DNA of 64,000 nt from Cedecea neteri (lineage in GTDB: Bacteria > Pseudomonadota > Gammaproteobacteria > Enterobacterales > Enterobacteriaceae): contig NZ_CP009451.1 of NCBI RefSeq assembly GCF_000757825.1, forward strand, positions 3,472,001 to 3,536,000, read 5' to 3'. The notes under the pieces were generated by a model. It was not told where the DNA came from, did not search any database, and saw only the letters and a program-made list of their open reading frames with translations. A program made the translations under genes and the position numbers. Shown piece after piece: positions 21,040 to 29,045 of this stretch; the stretch's first letter is position 1; each line of letters starts with the position of its first letter.

Positions 21040-21468
21040 TTACATCTCCAAAGGAATGTTTCGTGCAATGTTGAAAAATTCGCCGTTAAAACGCTATCAA
21101 GGTCTTAACGGCTGAAACTAAATTCTGGCCGCGGGCATTTTTGTAGTAGTTGTGTCCCGTAACTATCGGCGGGCGGAAAGATACAGTTATGTCATCCATG
21201 TATCAGTGATCGCGATCCCAAATGCGATAATCCACCTTTGTTACGCAACAAATCCGCATAACAGTCTGTTCATGTACATCTAAGTGATATTTATAGTCGC
21301 GAAGCCTATCACTAGCCGATGATGCAATAAATTAAACCCGACCAAATAACTCGGTTTTTGCCAGAGAAAGTGCCTAAAACAGCGTTTTTTAACGAGTATT
21401 TGCATCAGGGCGTGATGTTTGTGCTTTTGAGTGTGAGCGCAATCGATTAAATGGCTTCGGGAAGGGGG
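21040..21468. other. Non-coding interval upstream of sdaC
   Basis: About 430 bases between sdaC and the ppnN terminator. It is A+T-richer than the flanking genes and must hold the sdaC promoter. Apart from the CRP-like site I see no convincing open frame, RNA gene or repeat in it. Confidence 0.6.
21205..21220 (-). promoter_or_regulatory. Candidate CRP site upstream of sdaC
   Basis: Read on the minus strand, TGGGA-N6-TCACT matches 8 of 10 positions of the TGTGA-N6-TCACA consensus. E. coli sdaC is known to be CRP-activated. The distance to the start (about 165 bases) implies a long leader. Confidence 0.5.
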
Positions 21469-21496
21469 AAAAAAAAGGGCGACCGCTGGCCGCCCT
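21469..21496 (-). terminator. Intrinsic terminator of ppnN
   Basis: On the minus strand, AGGGCG (21496-21491) pairs with CGCCCT (21481-21476) and is followed by eight T. It lies immediately after the ppnN stop. Confidence 0.85.
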
Positions 21497-21502
21497 GGAA
21501 GG

Positions 21503-22867
21503 TTAACGCACGATTTCGTAGCAGGGGATGTAGGCGCTGCCCGGCAGCTTCATGCGGTGCTGGGCGACAAAGCCCTGCAGAAGAACGTCCATGCGCCTCA
21601 TCATTTCCGGATCGCCGTGCAGCTTGTACGGGCCGTATTTCTCGATGGCGTGAATACCGGCTTCTTTGACGTTACCCGCCACGATACCCGAGAAGGCACG
21701 GCGCAGCGATGCCGCCAGTTTTTCCGCAGGCTGATCCGGATAGAGCTGCAGGTTAGCCATGTTTTCGTGGGTGGGTTCAAACGGCATTTGCAGGTCGGGC
21801 GAAATGCGAATGGACCAGTTGAAGCCGTAGGCATCGCCGGTTTCACGGCGGTTTTCTTTCACCTGAGGCATGGCTTTTTTCATCACGCGGGCGACTTCTG
21901 TCGCGTCATCGATGATGATTTTGTAGTGACGGCGCGCCTGCTCGCCCAGGGTGCTAACGATAAATTCATCCAGCACGCGGAAATAATCGGCGCTTTCTTT
22001 CGGCCCGGTGAGGATCAGCGGCAGAACCTGATCGTGGTTATGCGGATTCATCAGAATACCGAGCAGGTACAGCAGCTCTTCTGCGGTACCAACCCCGCCA
22101 GGAAAGATAATAATGCCGTGGGCAATACGGACAAATGCCTCAAGCCGTTTTTCAATATCCGGCATGATGATCAGTTCATTGACCAGCGGGTTAGGCGGCT
22201 CTGCGGCGATGATAGAGGGTTCCGTCAGGCCGATGAAGCGGCCTTCTTTGTAACGCTGCTGGGCGTGGCCCACGGCGGCACCTTTCATCGGTGCTTCCAT
22301 CGCACCCGGCCCACAGCCGGTACAAATATTCAGCTCACGCAGCCCAAGCTGGGTGCCCACACGGCGAGCATAGAGGTATTCATTTTCGTTAATGGAGTGG
22401 CCGCCCCAGCAAACCACAAGGTTTGGCGCTTCACCGACGTGCAGCGCACGGGCATTTCGTAGAATAGAAAACACCATATTGGTGATATGAATAGAGTTTT
22501 CTTTATTTAAATGTTGGAAACGGCCTGCATTGTCGATTTGGCCGTTAACAAACAGAATATCGCGCAGGACGGCAAACAGGTTAGCCTGCAGTGCACGGAT
22601 GATACGGCCGTCGACAAAGGCGTCTTCCGGGGGATTAATCAGTTCGAGTTTTACGCCACGTTCACGACGCAACACGTTGATGTCAAAGCTCTGATAGCGG
22701 GACAGCAGCTCTTTGCTGCTGTCGGTTTGACTGCCGGAATTAAGAACCGCCAGCGAGCAGTTACGAAACAGTTGGTAAAGGTCGCTGCTGGCGGTGCGTT
22801 TAAGCATATCGACTTCCAGCTGCGACAACATATCCATTGAGCCAAGCGGGCTAATATGTGTAATCAA
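21503..22867 (-). CDS. ppnN: Pyrimidine/purine nucleotide 5'-monophosphate nucleosidase PpnN
   Basis: PpnN hydrolyses nucleoside monophosphates to base and ribose 5-phosphate, and is activated by (p)ppGpp in E. coli. The 454 residues equal E. coli YgdH. The central LOG-fold domain shows [16 protein letters not shown] and the signature [18 protein letters not shown]. An N-terminal DUF4478 part and a C-terminal DUF3412 part flank it. The (p)ppGpp producer RelA is encoded 10 kb away in this window. Confidence 0.95.
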   Translation of the reverse strand: MITHISPLGSMDMLSQLEVDMLKRTASSDLYQLFRNCSLAVLNSGSQTDSSKELLSRYQSFDINVLRRERGVKLELINPPEDAFVDGRIIRALQANLFAVLRDILFVNGQIDNAGRFQHLNKENSIHITNMVFSILRNARALHVGEAPNLVVCWGGHSINENEYLYARRVGTQLGLRELNICTGCGPGAMEAPMKGAAVGHAQQRYKEGRFIGLTEPSIIAAEPPNPLVNELIIMPDIEKRLEAFVRIAHGIIIFPGGVGTAEELLYLLGILMNPHNHDQVLPLILTGPKESADYFRVLDEFIVSTLGEQARRHYKIIIDDATEVARVMKKAMPQVKENRRETGDAYGFNWSIRISPDLQMPFEPTHENMANLQLYPDQPAEKLAASLRRAFSGIVAGNVKEAGIHAIEKYGPYKLHGDPEMMRRMDVLLQGFVAQHRMKLPGSAYIPCYEIVR

Positions 22868-22982
22868 GTGAACTCCTTACGGAACGAAAAGTGCCGTTCT
22901 CACAGATTACAATAGCCCTGGCTTATTCACTTTAACAACCCGTAAACCGCATTCACTTTTGGCGCTGCGAGCTATTTCGCAA

Positions 22983-23825
22983 TTATTGGCGAGTCAGGCG
23001 GCCAAAAGCAGGATGGAAATCGGTATTGGTTCGCCACGGGTTAATGTCCAGGCCGCCGCGGCGCGTATAGCGTGCGTAGACGCTAAGCGTTTGTGGCCGG
23101 CAGAAGCGCTGCAGGTCATTAAAGATGCGCTCCACGCACTGCTCGTGAAACTCGTTGTGATGGCGGAAGGAGACCAGATAGCGAAGCAGCTTTTCACGGT
23201 CGATTTTCGGGCCGCGGTAGCGAATTTGTACGGAACCCCAGTCTGGCTGATGGGTTATCAGGCAGTTGGACTTCAGCAAGTGGCTAACCAGCGTCTCTTC
23301 TACGATCTCATCGCCCGCGGCCTGCTGGAGGTAATCCGCGTTGAAGTCGTAGCTGTCGATAGCGATGTCCTGCTCGTCGATGCACTCGCCTCCAAAGGCG
23401 GCGATTTCCTGGCCTTCGAGCTCATGCAGGCGGAAAAGCACCACGCTGACGTCACCTTCGGCGCAGGCGCTCAGGTCGCGCTTCAGGGTTTCCTGGACGG
23501 TTTCCCAGTCGGCGAAGCGCGTCTGGTTAAAGCTGTTCAGGTAGAGCTTGAAGCTTTTTGATTCCACCAGATTCACGCTGTTGGCATCCAGCTGCACATG
23601 GCCCACGGCGACCTGCGGCAGGCCGTTGTTGTTTAGCCAGGACAGTTCGTAAAGCGTCCAGATGTCACCGCCGCTGAACGGCAGGCTGTCGGCGTGAAGG
23701 CCAAGCGGGTCGCGATTCAGGCTGCGCGGTACGGCCTGCAGCAGCGATGGCTGGTATTGATCCTGATAAGCGGTTGGCTTACCCAGCGTCAGGCCACTTA
23801 GAGCCTGGTGATTTTCGTAGGACAT
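22983..23825 (-). CDS. queF: NADPH-dependent 7-cyano-7-deazaguanine reductase
   Basis: QueF reduces preQ0 to preQ1 in queuosine biosynthesis. The 280-residue form is the long, two-tunnelling-fold type of enterobacteria. The substrate segment [17 protein letters not shown] lies near residue 90. The catalytic cysteine is in [17 protein letters not shown]. Queuosine enzymes QueE and QueD are encoded elsewhere in the window, so three steps of the pathway are here but not in one operon. It is divergent from syd across 64 bases. Confidence 0.96.
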   Translation of the reverse strand: MSYENHQALSGLTLGKPTAYQDQYQPSLLQAVPRSLNRDPLGLHADSLPFSGGDIWTLYELSWLNNNGLPQVAVGHVQLDANSVNLVESKSFKLYLNSFNQTRFADWETVQETLKRDLSACAEGDVSVVLFRLHELEGQEIAAFGGECIDEQDIAIDSYDFNADYLQQAAGDEIVEETLVSHLLKSNCLITHQPDWGSVQIRYRGPKIDREKLLRYLVSFRHHNEFHEQCVERIFNDLQRFCRPQTLSVYARYTRRGGLDINPWRTNTDFHPAFGRLTRQ

Positions 23826-23889
23826 GTTTCACCGAGATAAAGGTACAATTGGCTTTTATTGTACCCCAGCCTACGCGAGTGAGAAATTA

Positions 23890-24435
23890 ATGAACGAAGT
23901 CGCCTTTGCCCTCAAAGAGTTTACCCGCCGTTTTTGCGATCGGTGGCAGGAAGAAACGGGAGGCTGGCCCGCCAGTGAAGCGTTATACGGCATTCCGTCC
24001 CCGTGTATTGTGACGACTACGGGCGGCGATGTGCGCTGGCAGCCACAGCCGTTTACGCCCGACGCCGATTTAAGCGCCGTGGAGCGAGCGTTGGATATTT
24101 CTCTCCAGCCTGCCGTCGAGGCGTTTTACACCACGCAGTTTGCCGGAGATATGCCCGCCGTGCACGGTAACACCGCGCTAACGCTGCTGCAGACATGGAG
24201 TGAGGACGATTTCGTGCGGGTGCAGGAGAACCTGATTGGTCACCTGGTGACGCAGAAGCGCCTGAAATTGTCGCCGACGTTGTTTTTAGCTACCACGGAA
24301 GATGAAATGGAAGTCGTTTCTCTGTGCAACTTGACGGGCGAAGTCGTGATTGAGAAAATCGGCACCCCGCAGCGCACCGTGCTTTCCGCTTCTCTCCCTG
24401 ATTTCCTCCATGCCCTGACACCGCAGGTGGTTTAG
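23890..24435 (+). CDS. syd: SecY-interacting protein Syd
   Basis: Syd is a soluble protein that binds the cytoplasmic face of SecY and may check translocon integrity. The ATG at 23890 gives 181 residues, the E. coli length. Conserved segments are [23 protein letters not shown] and [21 protein letters not shown] longer in-frame reading from 23824 overlaps the queF start and adds no conserved sequence. csrB follows downstream, as in E. coli. Confidence 0.94.
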   Translation: MNEVAFALKEFTRRFCDRWQEETGGWPASEALYGIPSPCIVTTTGGDVRWQPQPFTPDADLSAVERALDISLQPAVEAFYTTQFAGDMPAVHGNTALTLLQTWSEDDFVRVQENLIGHLVTQKRLKLSPTLFLATTEDEMEVVSLCNLTGEVVIEKIGTPQRTVLSASLPDFLHALTPQVV

Positions 24436-24453
24436 CTTTTTTACCCAGAGTCT

Positions 24454-24493
24454 TGTGAGAGATCTCTTACATGCGTTGTGAGAGATCGCTACA
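24454..24493 (+). promoter_or_regulatory. Two tandem UvrY (BarA-UvrY) boxes upstream of csrB
   Basis: TGTGAGAGATCTCTTACA at 24454-24471 is a clear inverted repeat of the UvrY/SirA/GacA type. A second, weaker copy TGTGAGAGATCGCTACA follows at 24477-24493. They lie about 150-190 bases before the csrB start, the distance known for UvrY activation of csrB. The sensor kinase BarA is encoded 4.6 kb downstream. Confidence 0.82.
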
Positions 24494-24643
24494 TTTAGCG
24501 ACAGATGAAAGCGACTCTCATTTGCTGATGTTCATATAAAACAATGAGTTATTTTTATTTTCGGATAGTTCCGAATGAAAGTTTTTGCCCGTGACTCCGC
24601 TGCATCCCTTGTCACAAGCAGGTAAATAGAGGATTCTATATCC

Positions 24644-25016
24644 ATCGACAGGACGTCGACGTAATGAAGGAGATATCAGGATGATGCCGCTTCATCACGA
24701 ACAGGAACCCGCCGGGATGGCGTACAGGGAAGGCTTCATAGATGAAGCATGGATCACTCAGGAAGAGTAATGGACACCTCCAGGATGGAGAAAGAGAGCC
24801 GTAACAGGAGTACGGTGGGTCAGGAAGACTCAAGGAACTAGCGTCAGGGTGATGCAGGACACCATCAGGATGACGGTCGCAGGAAGCTTTAGCGATGGAT
24901 TGTCGGTCAGGAGACCAGAGGACAAAGTTGTCACGGATGAGCAGGGAGCACGAAAAGTAGCCGGATTAGCTGCGAAACGAACCGGGAGCACTGTGTAAAC
25001 AGTGCTCCCTTTTTTT
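24644..25016 (+). ncRNA. csrB: CsrB small RNA (CsrA-sequestering)
   Basis: CsrB binds and titrates the carbon-storage regulator CsrA. I count about 24 GGA triplets in 373 nt, many in CAGGA or AGGAUG contexts on short hairpin loops. The 5' end (TCGACAGG) and 3' region (GAGCAGGGAGCA, AAAAGTAGC, GCGAAACGAACCGGGAGC) match E. coli CsrB. It ends in a strong terminator (GGGAGCACTGT / ACAGTGCTCCC, then TTTTTTT). The position between syd and yqcC is that of E. coli csrB. A -10-like TTCTATA lies just upstream. A short minus-strand open frame inside is not a gene. Confidence 0.95.
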
Positions 25017-25086
25017 ATGCCTTTTTCACGCGCAGAGAAGAAGTGTTATTCTGTTCCGCTCTTTTTCACTGAAGTATGAGGTTTCC

Positions 25087-25416
25087 ATGGAGCGCCAGAA
25101 GCTGGTTCGCCGCCATTTACTCACCCTTGAGCAGATCCTGCGCGATCACGCCCTCTGGCAGGGCCTGCCTCCGGATCCGTCGGCTTTTGAGAGCACGCAG
25201 CCTTTCTGCATGGATACGCTGCAGCCTCATGAATGGCTGCAATGGGTATTGATCCCCCGTATGAATGCGCTGCTGGACAGCCAGCATCCTTTGCCAAATG
25301 CGTTTGCCGTTGCGCCTTATTACGAAATGGCGCTGGATGCTACGCATGCGGTACGCGAACCCCTTCTCGCCGTGCTGTTTGAGCTGGACGCACTGTTTGA
25401 GGCGGAACAGGACTGA
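25087..25416 (+). CDS. yqcC: YqcC family protein (DUF446)
   Basis: A 109-residue soluble protein of unknown function, equal in length to E. coli YqcC. It is mostly helical, with conserved FCMDTLQPHEWLQWVLIPRM. Its stop overlaps the truC start by one base (TGATG), so it is coupled to truC and yqcA in one operon. Confidence 0.92.
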   Translation: MERQKLVRRHLLTLEQILRDHALWQGLPPDPSAFESTQPFCMDTLQPHEWLQWVLIPRMNALLDSQHPLPNAFAVAPYYEMALDATHAVREPLLAVLFELDALFEAEQD

Positions 25417-26195
25417 TGCTGGAGATTATTTACCAGGATGAGTGGCTGGTTGCGGTAAACAAACCGTCCGGCTGGCTGGTGCACCGTAGCTGGCTGGACA
25501 GGCACGAAAAAGTCGTGGTGATGCAAACCGTTCGCGACCAGATTGGCCAGCATGTTTTTACCGTGCACCGCCTTGACCGGCCAACCTCCGGCGTACTGCT
25601 GATGGGGTTATCCAGCGAGGTTGGACGCCTGCTGTCGCAGCAGTTTGAGCAGCACCAGATGCAGAAGGGTTACCATGCCGTGGTACGTGGCTGGCTCGAG
25701 GATGAAGCGGTGCTGGATTATCCGCTGGTGGAAGAGCTGGATAAAATCGCCGATAAGTTTAGCGACCAGGATAAAGCCCCGCAGCCTGCGGTGACGCATT
25801 ATCGTGGCTTAGCGACGGTCGAGATGCCGGTGGCCGTAGGGCGTTATCCTACCGCTCGCTACAGCCTGGTGGAGCTTGAGCCAAAGACCGGCCGTAAACA
25901 CCAGCTTCGTCGGCATTTGTCGCATCTTCGCCATCCCATTATTGGTGATTCCAAACACGGTGATTTGCGCCAGAACCGAGGCGCGGCGGAACATTTTGGC
26001 TGCGAGCGTCTGATGCTGCACGCCAGTCAGCTCTCGTTAAACCATCCGGTTACCGGAGAGCCGCTGACGATCCGGGCGGGGCTGGATGACACCTGGATGC
26101 AAATGCTGACAAAATTTGGCTGGCGCGGCCAGCTGCCGGATGTTGAAAATATTGAGTTTGATCCGGCGAGCCGCCAGGATAAGCCTTGTCCCTAA
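25416..26195 (+). CDS. truC: tRNA pseudouridine(65) synthase TruC
   Basis: TruC isomerises U65 of certain tRNAs to pseudouridine. It belongs to the RluA family, with catalytic D54 in [15 protein letters not shown] and the later family motifs [13 protein letters not shown] and [11 protein letters not shown]. It has no S4 domain. At 259 residues it is one shorter than E. coli TruC. It is translationally coupled to yqcC upstream and followed 17 bases later by yqcA. Confidence 0.95.
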   Translation: MLEIIYQDEWLVAVNKPSGWLVHRSWLDRHEKVVVMQTVRDQIGQHVFTVHRLDRPTSGVLLMGLSSEVGRLLSQQFEQHQMQKGYHAVVRGWLEDEAVLDYPLVEELDKIADKFSDQDKAPQPAVTHYRGLATVEMPVAVGRYPTARYSLVELEPKTGRKHQLRRHLSHLRHPIIGDSKHGDLRQNRGAAEHFGCERLMLHASQLSLNHPVTGEPLTIRAGLDDTWMQMLTKFGWRGQLPDVENIEFDPASRQDKPCP

Positions 26196-26212
26196 TTCTT
26201 AAGGAGTTACCG

Positions 26213-26662
26213 ATGGCCGAAGTGGGTATTTTTGTAGGCACAATGTACGGCAACGCGCTGTTAGTGGCGGAAGAAGCCGAAACCATTCTTAAAAAACACG
26301 GCCATCAGGCAAAGGTGTTTGAAGATCCTGAACTGGCGGACTGGCAGTATTACCGCAACCATTATGCGCTGGTGGTGACGTCCACGACCGGGCAGGGCGA
26401 TCTGCCGGACAGTATTGTCCCTTTGTTCCAGGCCATTAAAGATCGGCTTGGCTACCAGCCTGAGCTGCATTACGGACTGATTGCCCTGGGTGACAGCAAC
26501 TACGACCATTTCTGCGGCGGGGGTAAGCAGTTTGATGCCATGCTTCAGGAGCAGGGGGCAACGCGGATTTCTGACGTGCTGACTATTGACGCCAACGACC
26601 ACCCGGAGCCTGAAGTCATTTCTGGCCCGTGGGTTGAGCAGTGGGCGACTTTGCTGAAATGA
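26213..26662 (+). CDS. yqcA: Flavodoxin-like protein YqcA
   Basis: A 149-residue short-chain flavodoxin binding FMN, probably an electron carrier with unknown partner. The N-terminal phosphate loop [12 protein letters not shown] lies at about residues 9-20. [12 protein letters not shown] and [13 protein letters not shown] complete the FMN site. The ATG at 26213 follows AAGGAG and gives the E. coli length. Confidence 0.94.
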   Translation: MAEVGIFVGTMYGNALLVAEEAETILKKHGHQAKVFEDPELADWQYYRNHYALVVTSTTGQGDLPDSIVPLFQAIKDRLGYQPELHYGLIALGDSNYDHFCGGGKQFDAMLQEQGATRISDVLTIDANDHPEPEVISGPWVEQWATLLK

Positions 26663-26707
26663 GTGCAGGCAGGGCGGAAAAGCCATGCCTGGCCGCCCTG
26701 AAAAATC

Positions 26708-27049
26708 TTAATTAAGCGTTTGATCGTGCTCGCGACGGTAGGCGCCGGGAGAGGTGTTGAACCTTTTTCCGAACGTACGGGTAAAGGACTGCTGCGAATC
26801 AAAACCGTAGCGTACCGAGATATCGAGGATTTTATCCTCGGTATTTTTCAGATCTTCCGCCGCCAGCTGCAGCTTGCGTTCACGAATGTAGGCACCGAGG
26901 CTCTTCCCCGCCCAGTCTGAGAACATCCGCTGTAAGTACCACTTCGAGTAGCCGGACTGCCTGGCGACTTCTTCAATACGCAGCGGGCGCTGCATGTTGC
27001 CGTCGACCCACTCAAGCAGAGATTCCATAAAATCTTTAGGCATGGACAT
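26708..27049 (-). CDS. ramA: RamA, AraC/XylS-family multidrug-resistance activator
   Basis: A 113-residue, two helix-turn-helix activator of the MarA/SoxS/Rob/RamA group. The first HTH (LRIEEVARQSGYSKWYLQRMF) and the second (ILDISVRYGFDSQQSFTRTF) are written as usual for the family. MarA and RamA proteins turn on acrAB-tolC efflux and reduce porin. I call it RamA, not SoxS or MarA, because its length is 113 and it lies downstream of a RomA-like gene with a divergent RamR-like repressor. AAGGAGGTGAT directly precedes the ATG; a second ATG two codons later is possible. The protein is only moderately similar to Salmonella RamA. Confidence 0.85.
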   Translation of the reverse strand: MSMPKDFMESLLEWVDGNMQRPLRIEEVARQSGYSKWYLQRMFSDWAGKSLGAYIRERKLQLAAEDLKNTEDKILDISVRYGFDSQQSFTRTFGKRFNTSPGAYRREHDQTLN

Positions 27050-27091
27050 ATCACCTCCTTCTACATCTTGATCGTTCGATGATTGATAAAC

Positions 27092-28219
27092 CTATTCCCA
27101 CCAGGAGTCGAAGACCTGGTGTGATTTGCTGACTGCCAGTATTTGCCCCATTTCCGGCGTTAGCAGCTGGTAGCCGCGGCCCGCGCTTGCGGCAGCGATG
27201 CGGCGGAAGGGCTCGTCCCAGCTATGGTTCGCCAGCGCAAATCGACCCGCATGTCCCGGCACCATCGTTTTAGCGCCCAGCTCATCCGTGGCCTGCGCCG
27301 CTTCTTCCGGCATCATGTGAATGTACTTCCAGCCTTCGTCGTACTGGCCGTTTTCCATAATGGCGAGATCGATATCGTTAAACTGTTCGCCAATTTGCTT
27401 AAAGTGGGGGCCATAGCCGGTGTCGCCGCTGTAATAAACTTTCCGCTGCGGGGTGACCAACATAAAGCTGGCCCACAGCGTTTTGTTGCCGGTTAAACCG
27501 CGGCCGGAGAAATGACGAGCCGGCAGAGCGTGGATCGTTAACTCGCTATCAATAGCCACTTTTTCCTGCCAGTCGAGTTCGTGGATGAGCGTTGGATCAA
27601 AGCCCCAGGCTTCAAAGTGCGCGCCAACGCCCAGCGGGGTGACGATCTGCTTAATTTTCGGTTTCAGCGCGCGTAATGTTGGGTAGTCCAGATGATCCCA
27701 GTGATCGTGAGAGATAATCAGGGTGTCGATTTCCGGCATATCCTCCGCTCGCCACGGATAGTCTCCGGCAAAGGCCTTATTCAGAAAGGCGAACGGCGCG
27801 GCATAGTGGCTGAATACCGGATCGATAAGAATGCGTTTGCCACCGAGCTGGATAAACCAGGACGAGTGCCCGAGCCACACCACCAGATCCTGCTGCTTAT
27901 CAAGCGCGGCCAGGTCGGTTTTGACCAGCGGCAGGGGACGATCGGGTTTTACCGTATCCGGCCGGGAGAAGAAGAAATCCCACAGCGCCGCCAGGCGACC
28001 TCGCTTGTCTGTCATCATTGGCGTGTCTTGCTGATTGTGGAATTTGCCGTCGCGGTACTGGGGCGATTGCTGGATGCGTTCGAGACGGCTGCCCTGCGGC
28101 AATTTGCCAAATTCAGTCATCGGGAACAGCGCAGCGCTAGTGGCAGTAAGGCCTAATAACATAATCACGACCATGAATTTTAGGGTTAACGAACGCTTGC
28201 CAGAATGCGCGGCAGCCAT
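27092..28219 (-). CDS. romA: RomA, MBL-fold metallo-hydrolase
   Basis: A 375-residue metallo-beta-lactamase-fold protein similar to RomA of Enterobacter and Klebsiella ram loci. A membrane anchor or signal segment (about residues 10-32, LTLKFMVVIMLLGLTATSAA) precedes the hydrolase domain. The domain has the metal motif HxHxDH at H161-H166 (SHDHWDHLD). Later metal ligands lie in YYSGDTGYG and VPGHAGRFAL. Sequence also resembles NAPE-PLD-type phospholipases; the substrate is unknown. It is followed 42 bases later by ramA and is divergent from ramR. Confidence 0.85.
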   Translation of the reverse strand: MAAAHSGKRSLTLKFMVVIMLLGLTATSAALFPMTEFGKLPQGSRLERIQQSPQYRDGKFHNQQDTPMMTDKRGRLAALWDFFFSRPDTVKPDRPLPLVKTDLAALDKQQDLVVWLGHSSWFIQLGGKRILIDPVFSHYAAPFAFLNKAFAGDYPWRAEDMPEIDTLIISHDHWDHLDYPTLRALKPKIKQIVTPLGVGAHFEAWGFDPTLIHELDWQEKVAIDSELTIHALPARHFSGRGLTGNKTLWASFMLVTPQRKVYYSGDTGYGPHFKQIGEQFNDIDLAIMENGQYDEGWKYIHMMPEEAAQATDELGAKTMVPGHAGRFALANHSWDEPFRRIAAASAGRGYQLLTPEMGQILAVSKSHQVFDSWWE

Positions 28220-28258
28220 AAAGGATTCTCTTGGGATTTATGCGGGTAATATTGCTAT

Positions 28259-28276
28259 TGAGTGAGTAAACACTCA
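28259..28276. promoter_or_regulatory. Predicted RamR operator
   Basis: A perfect 6-6-6 inverted repeat, TGAGTG-AGTAAA-CACTCA, lies 40 bases before romA in the romA-ramR gap. It closely resembles the ATGAGTG..CACTCAT site of Salmonella RamR. Its position fits repression of the romA-ramA transcript. Confidence 0.78.
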
Positions 28277-28403
28277 TTATAGGCAGGTAAGGTCAACCGT
28301 CAACAAAATTTACGGTATGATAAAGAACATGACGTTCAGCGATCGTTTCTATCCAGCGTTCGCTGAAATCCTATCCATATAGATAACTGGCTTGTGAGGA
28401 ACC

Positions 28404-28976
28404 GTGGCTCGTCCAAAAAGTGAAGATAAACGATTAGCATTACTCGATGCGGCTACCGATGCGATTGCGGAGCTGGGATTAGGGGCGGCAACGTCTTTAA
28501 TTGCCAGAAAGGCGGGCGTGGCCGAAGGGACGTTGTTCCGCTATTTCCCGACCAAAGACGAGTTGCTGAATGCAGTTTATCTTCATCATAAGCGAGATCT
28601 CGGCAGCGAGCTGATGAAGACTTATGACCGCCACGCGCCAAGTAAAGAGCGCTCAAGAACGGTGTGGGGAAACTATATCGACTGGGGGCTGGTGAACATT
28701 AACGCTCGTAAAGCGATGCGCCAGCTGGCCGTTTCCGGCAAGATCACGTCTGAAACGCTGGAGCAGGTTTACCAGGCGTATCCTGACCTGCGGGATTTGT
28801 CGAAGGAGTGCGTGACCAACGAGGCGTTGACCGGCATTGAATCGTCCTTTGCCGATGCTATTTTCTTCGGGCTGGCGGAAACCACGATGGAATTTGCCGG
28901 GCGTGAACCTTCGCGCAGGGAAGAGTACAAATCCGCCGGGTTTGACGTGATGTGGCGCGGCATGACCAAAGGCTAA
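28404..28976 (+). CDS. ramR: RamR, TetR-family repressor of romA-ramA
   Basis: A 190-residue TetR-type repressor. The N-terminal helix-turn-helix (SLIARKAGVAEGTLFRYFPTKDEL, in two blocks at about residues 32-55) follows the RamR-like start MARPKSEDK. The C-terminal ligand domain ends FAGREPSRREEYKSAGFDVM, again RamR-like. It is divergent from romA-ramA with a palindrome in the gap. Known RamR proteins lose DNA binding on contact with bile acids and drugs; the ligands here are inferred only by homology. Confidence 0.86.
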   Translation: MARPKSEDKRLALLDAATDAIAELGLGAATSLIARKAGVAEGTLFRYFPTKDELLNAVYLHHKRDLGSELMKTYDRHAPSKERSRTVWGNYIDWGLVNINARKAMRQLAVSGKITSETLEQVYQAYPDLRDLSKECVTNEALTGIESSFADAIFFGLAETTMEFAGREPSRREEYKSAGFDVMWRGMTKG

Positions 28977-28998
28977 GCCGCAGCACGTTTATCTCTAC

Positions 28999-29036
28999 AG
29001 GCAAAGAGGGCGCTGAACATTTCCCCTTTGCCTTTA
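28999..29036. terminator. Hairpin between convergent ramR and barA
   Basis: AGGCAAAG (28999-29006) pairs with CTTTGCCT (29026-29033), with further GGG/CCC pairs inside, followed by TTT. It is probably the ramR terminator, with a weak U-tract. Confidence 0.5.
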
Positions 29037-29045
29037 ATGCCGCGT

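Noticed and set aside
19822..21108. 428-codon open frame antisense to sdaC
   Set aside because: It mirrors the codon pattern of sdaC, has an atypical His/Gln/Arg-rich composition, and matches no family I know. sdaC is certain.
24636..24833. Small minus-strand open frame in the syd-yqcC gap
   Set aside because: Lies in csrB; the plus-strand GGA motifs and terminator explain the sequence.
26669..26701. CAGGGCGG/CCGCCCTG hairpin between yqcA and ramA as terminator
   Set aside because: A good stem but no T-tract on either strand, so I do not call it; it may still weakly end both convergent transcripts.
26708..27049. Calling the AraC-type gene soxS or marA
   Set aside because: Length, neighbours (romA, ramR) and operator fit ramA better, although the helix-turn-helix sequence alone would allow any of the group.
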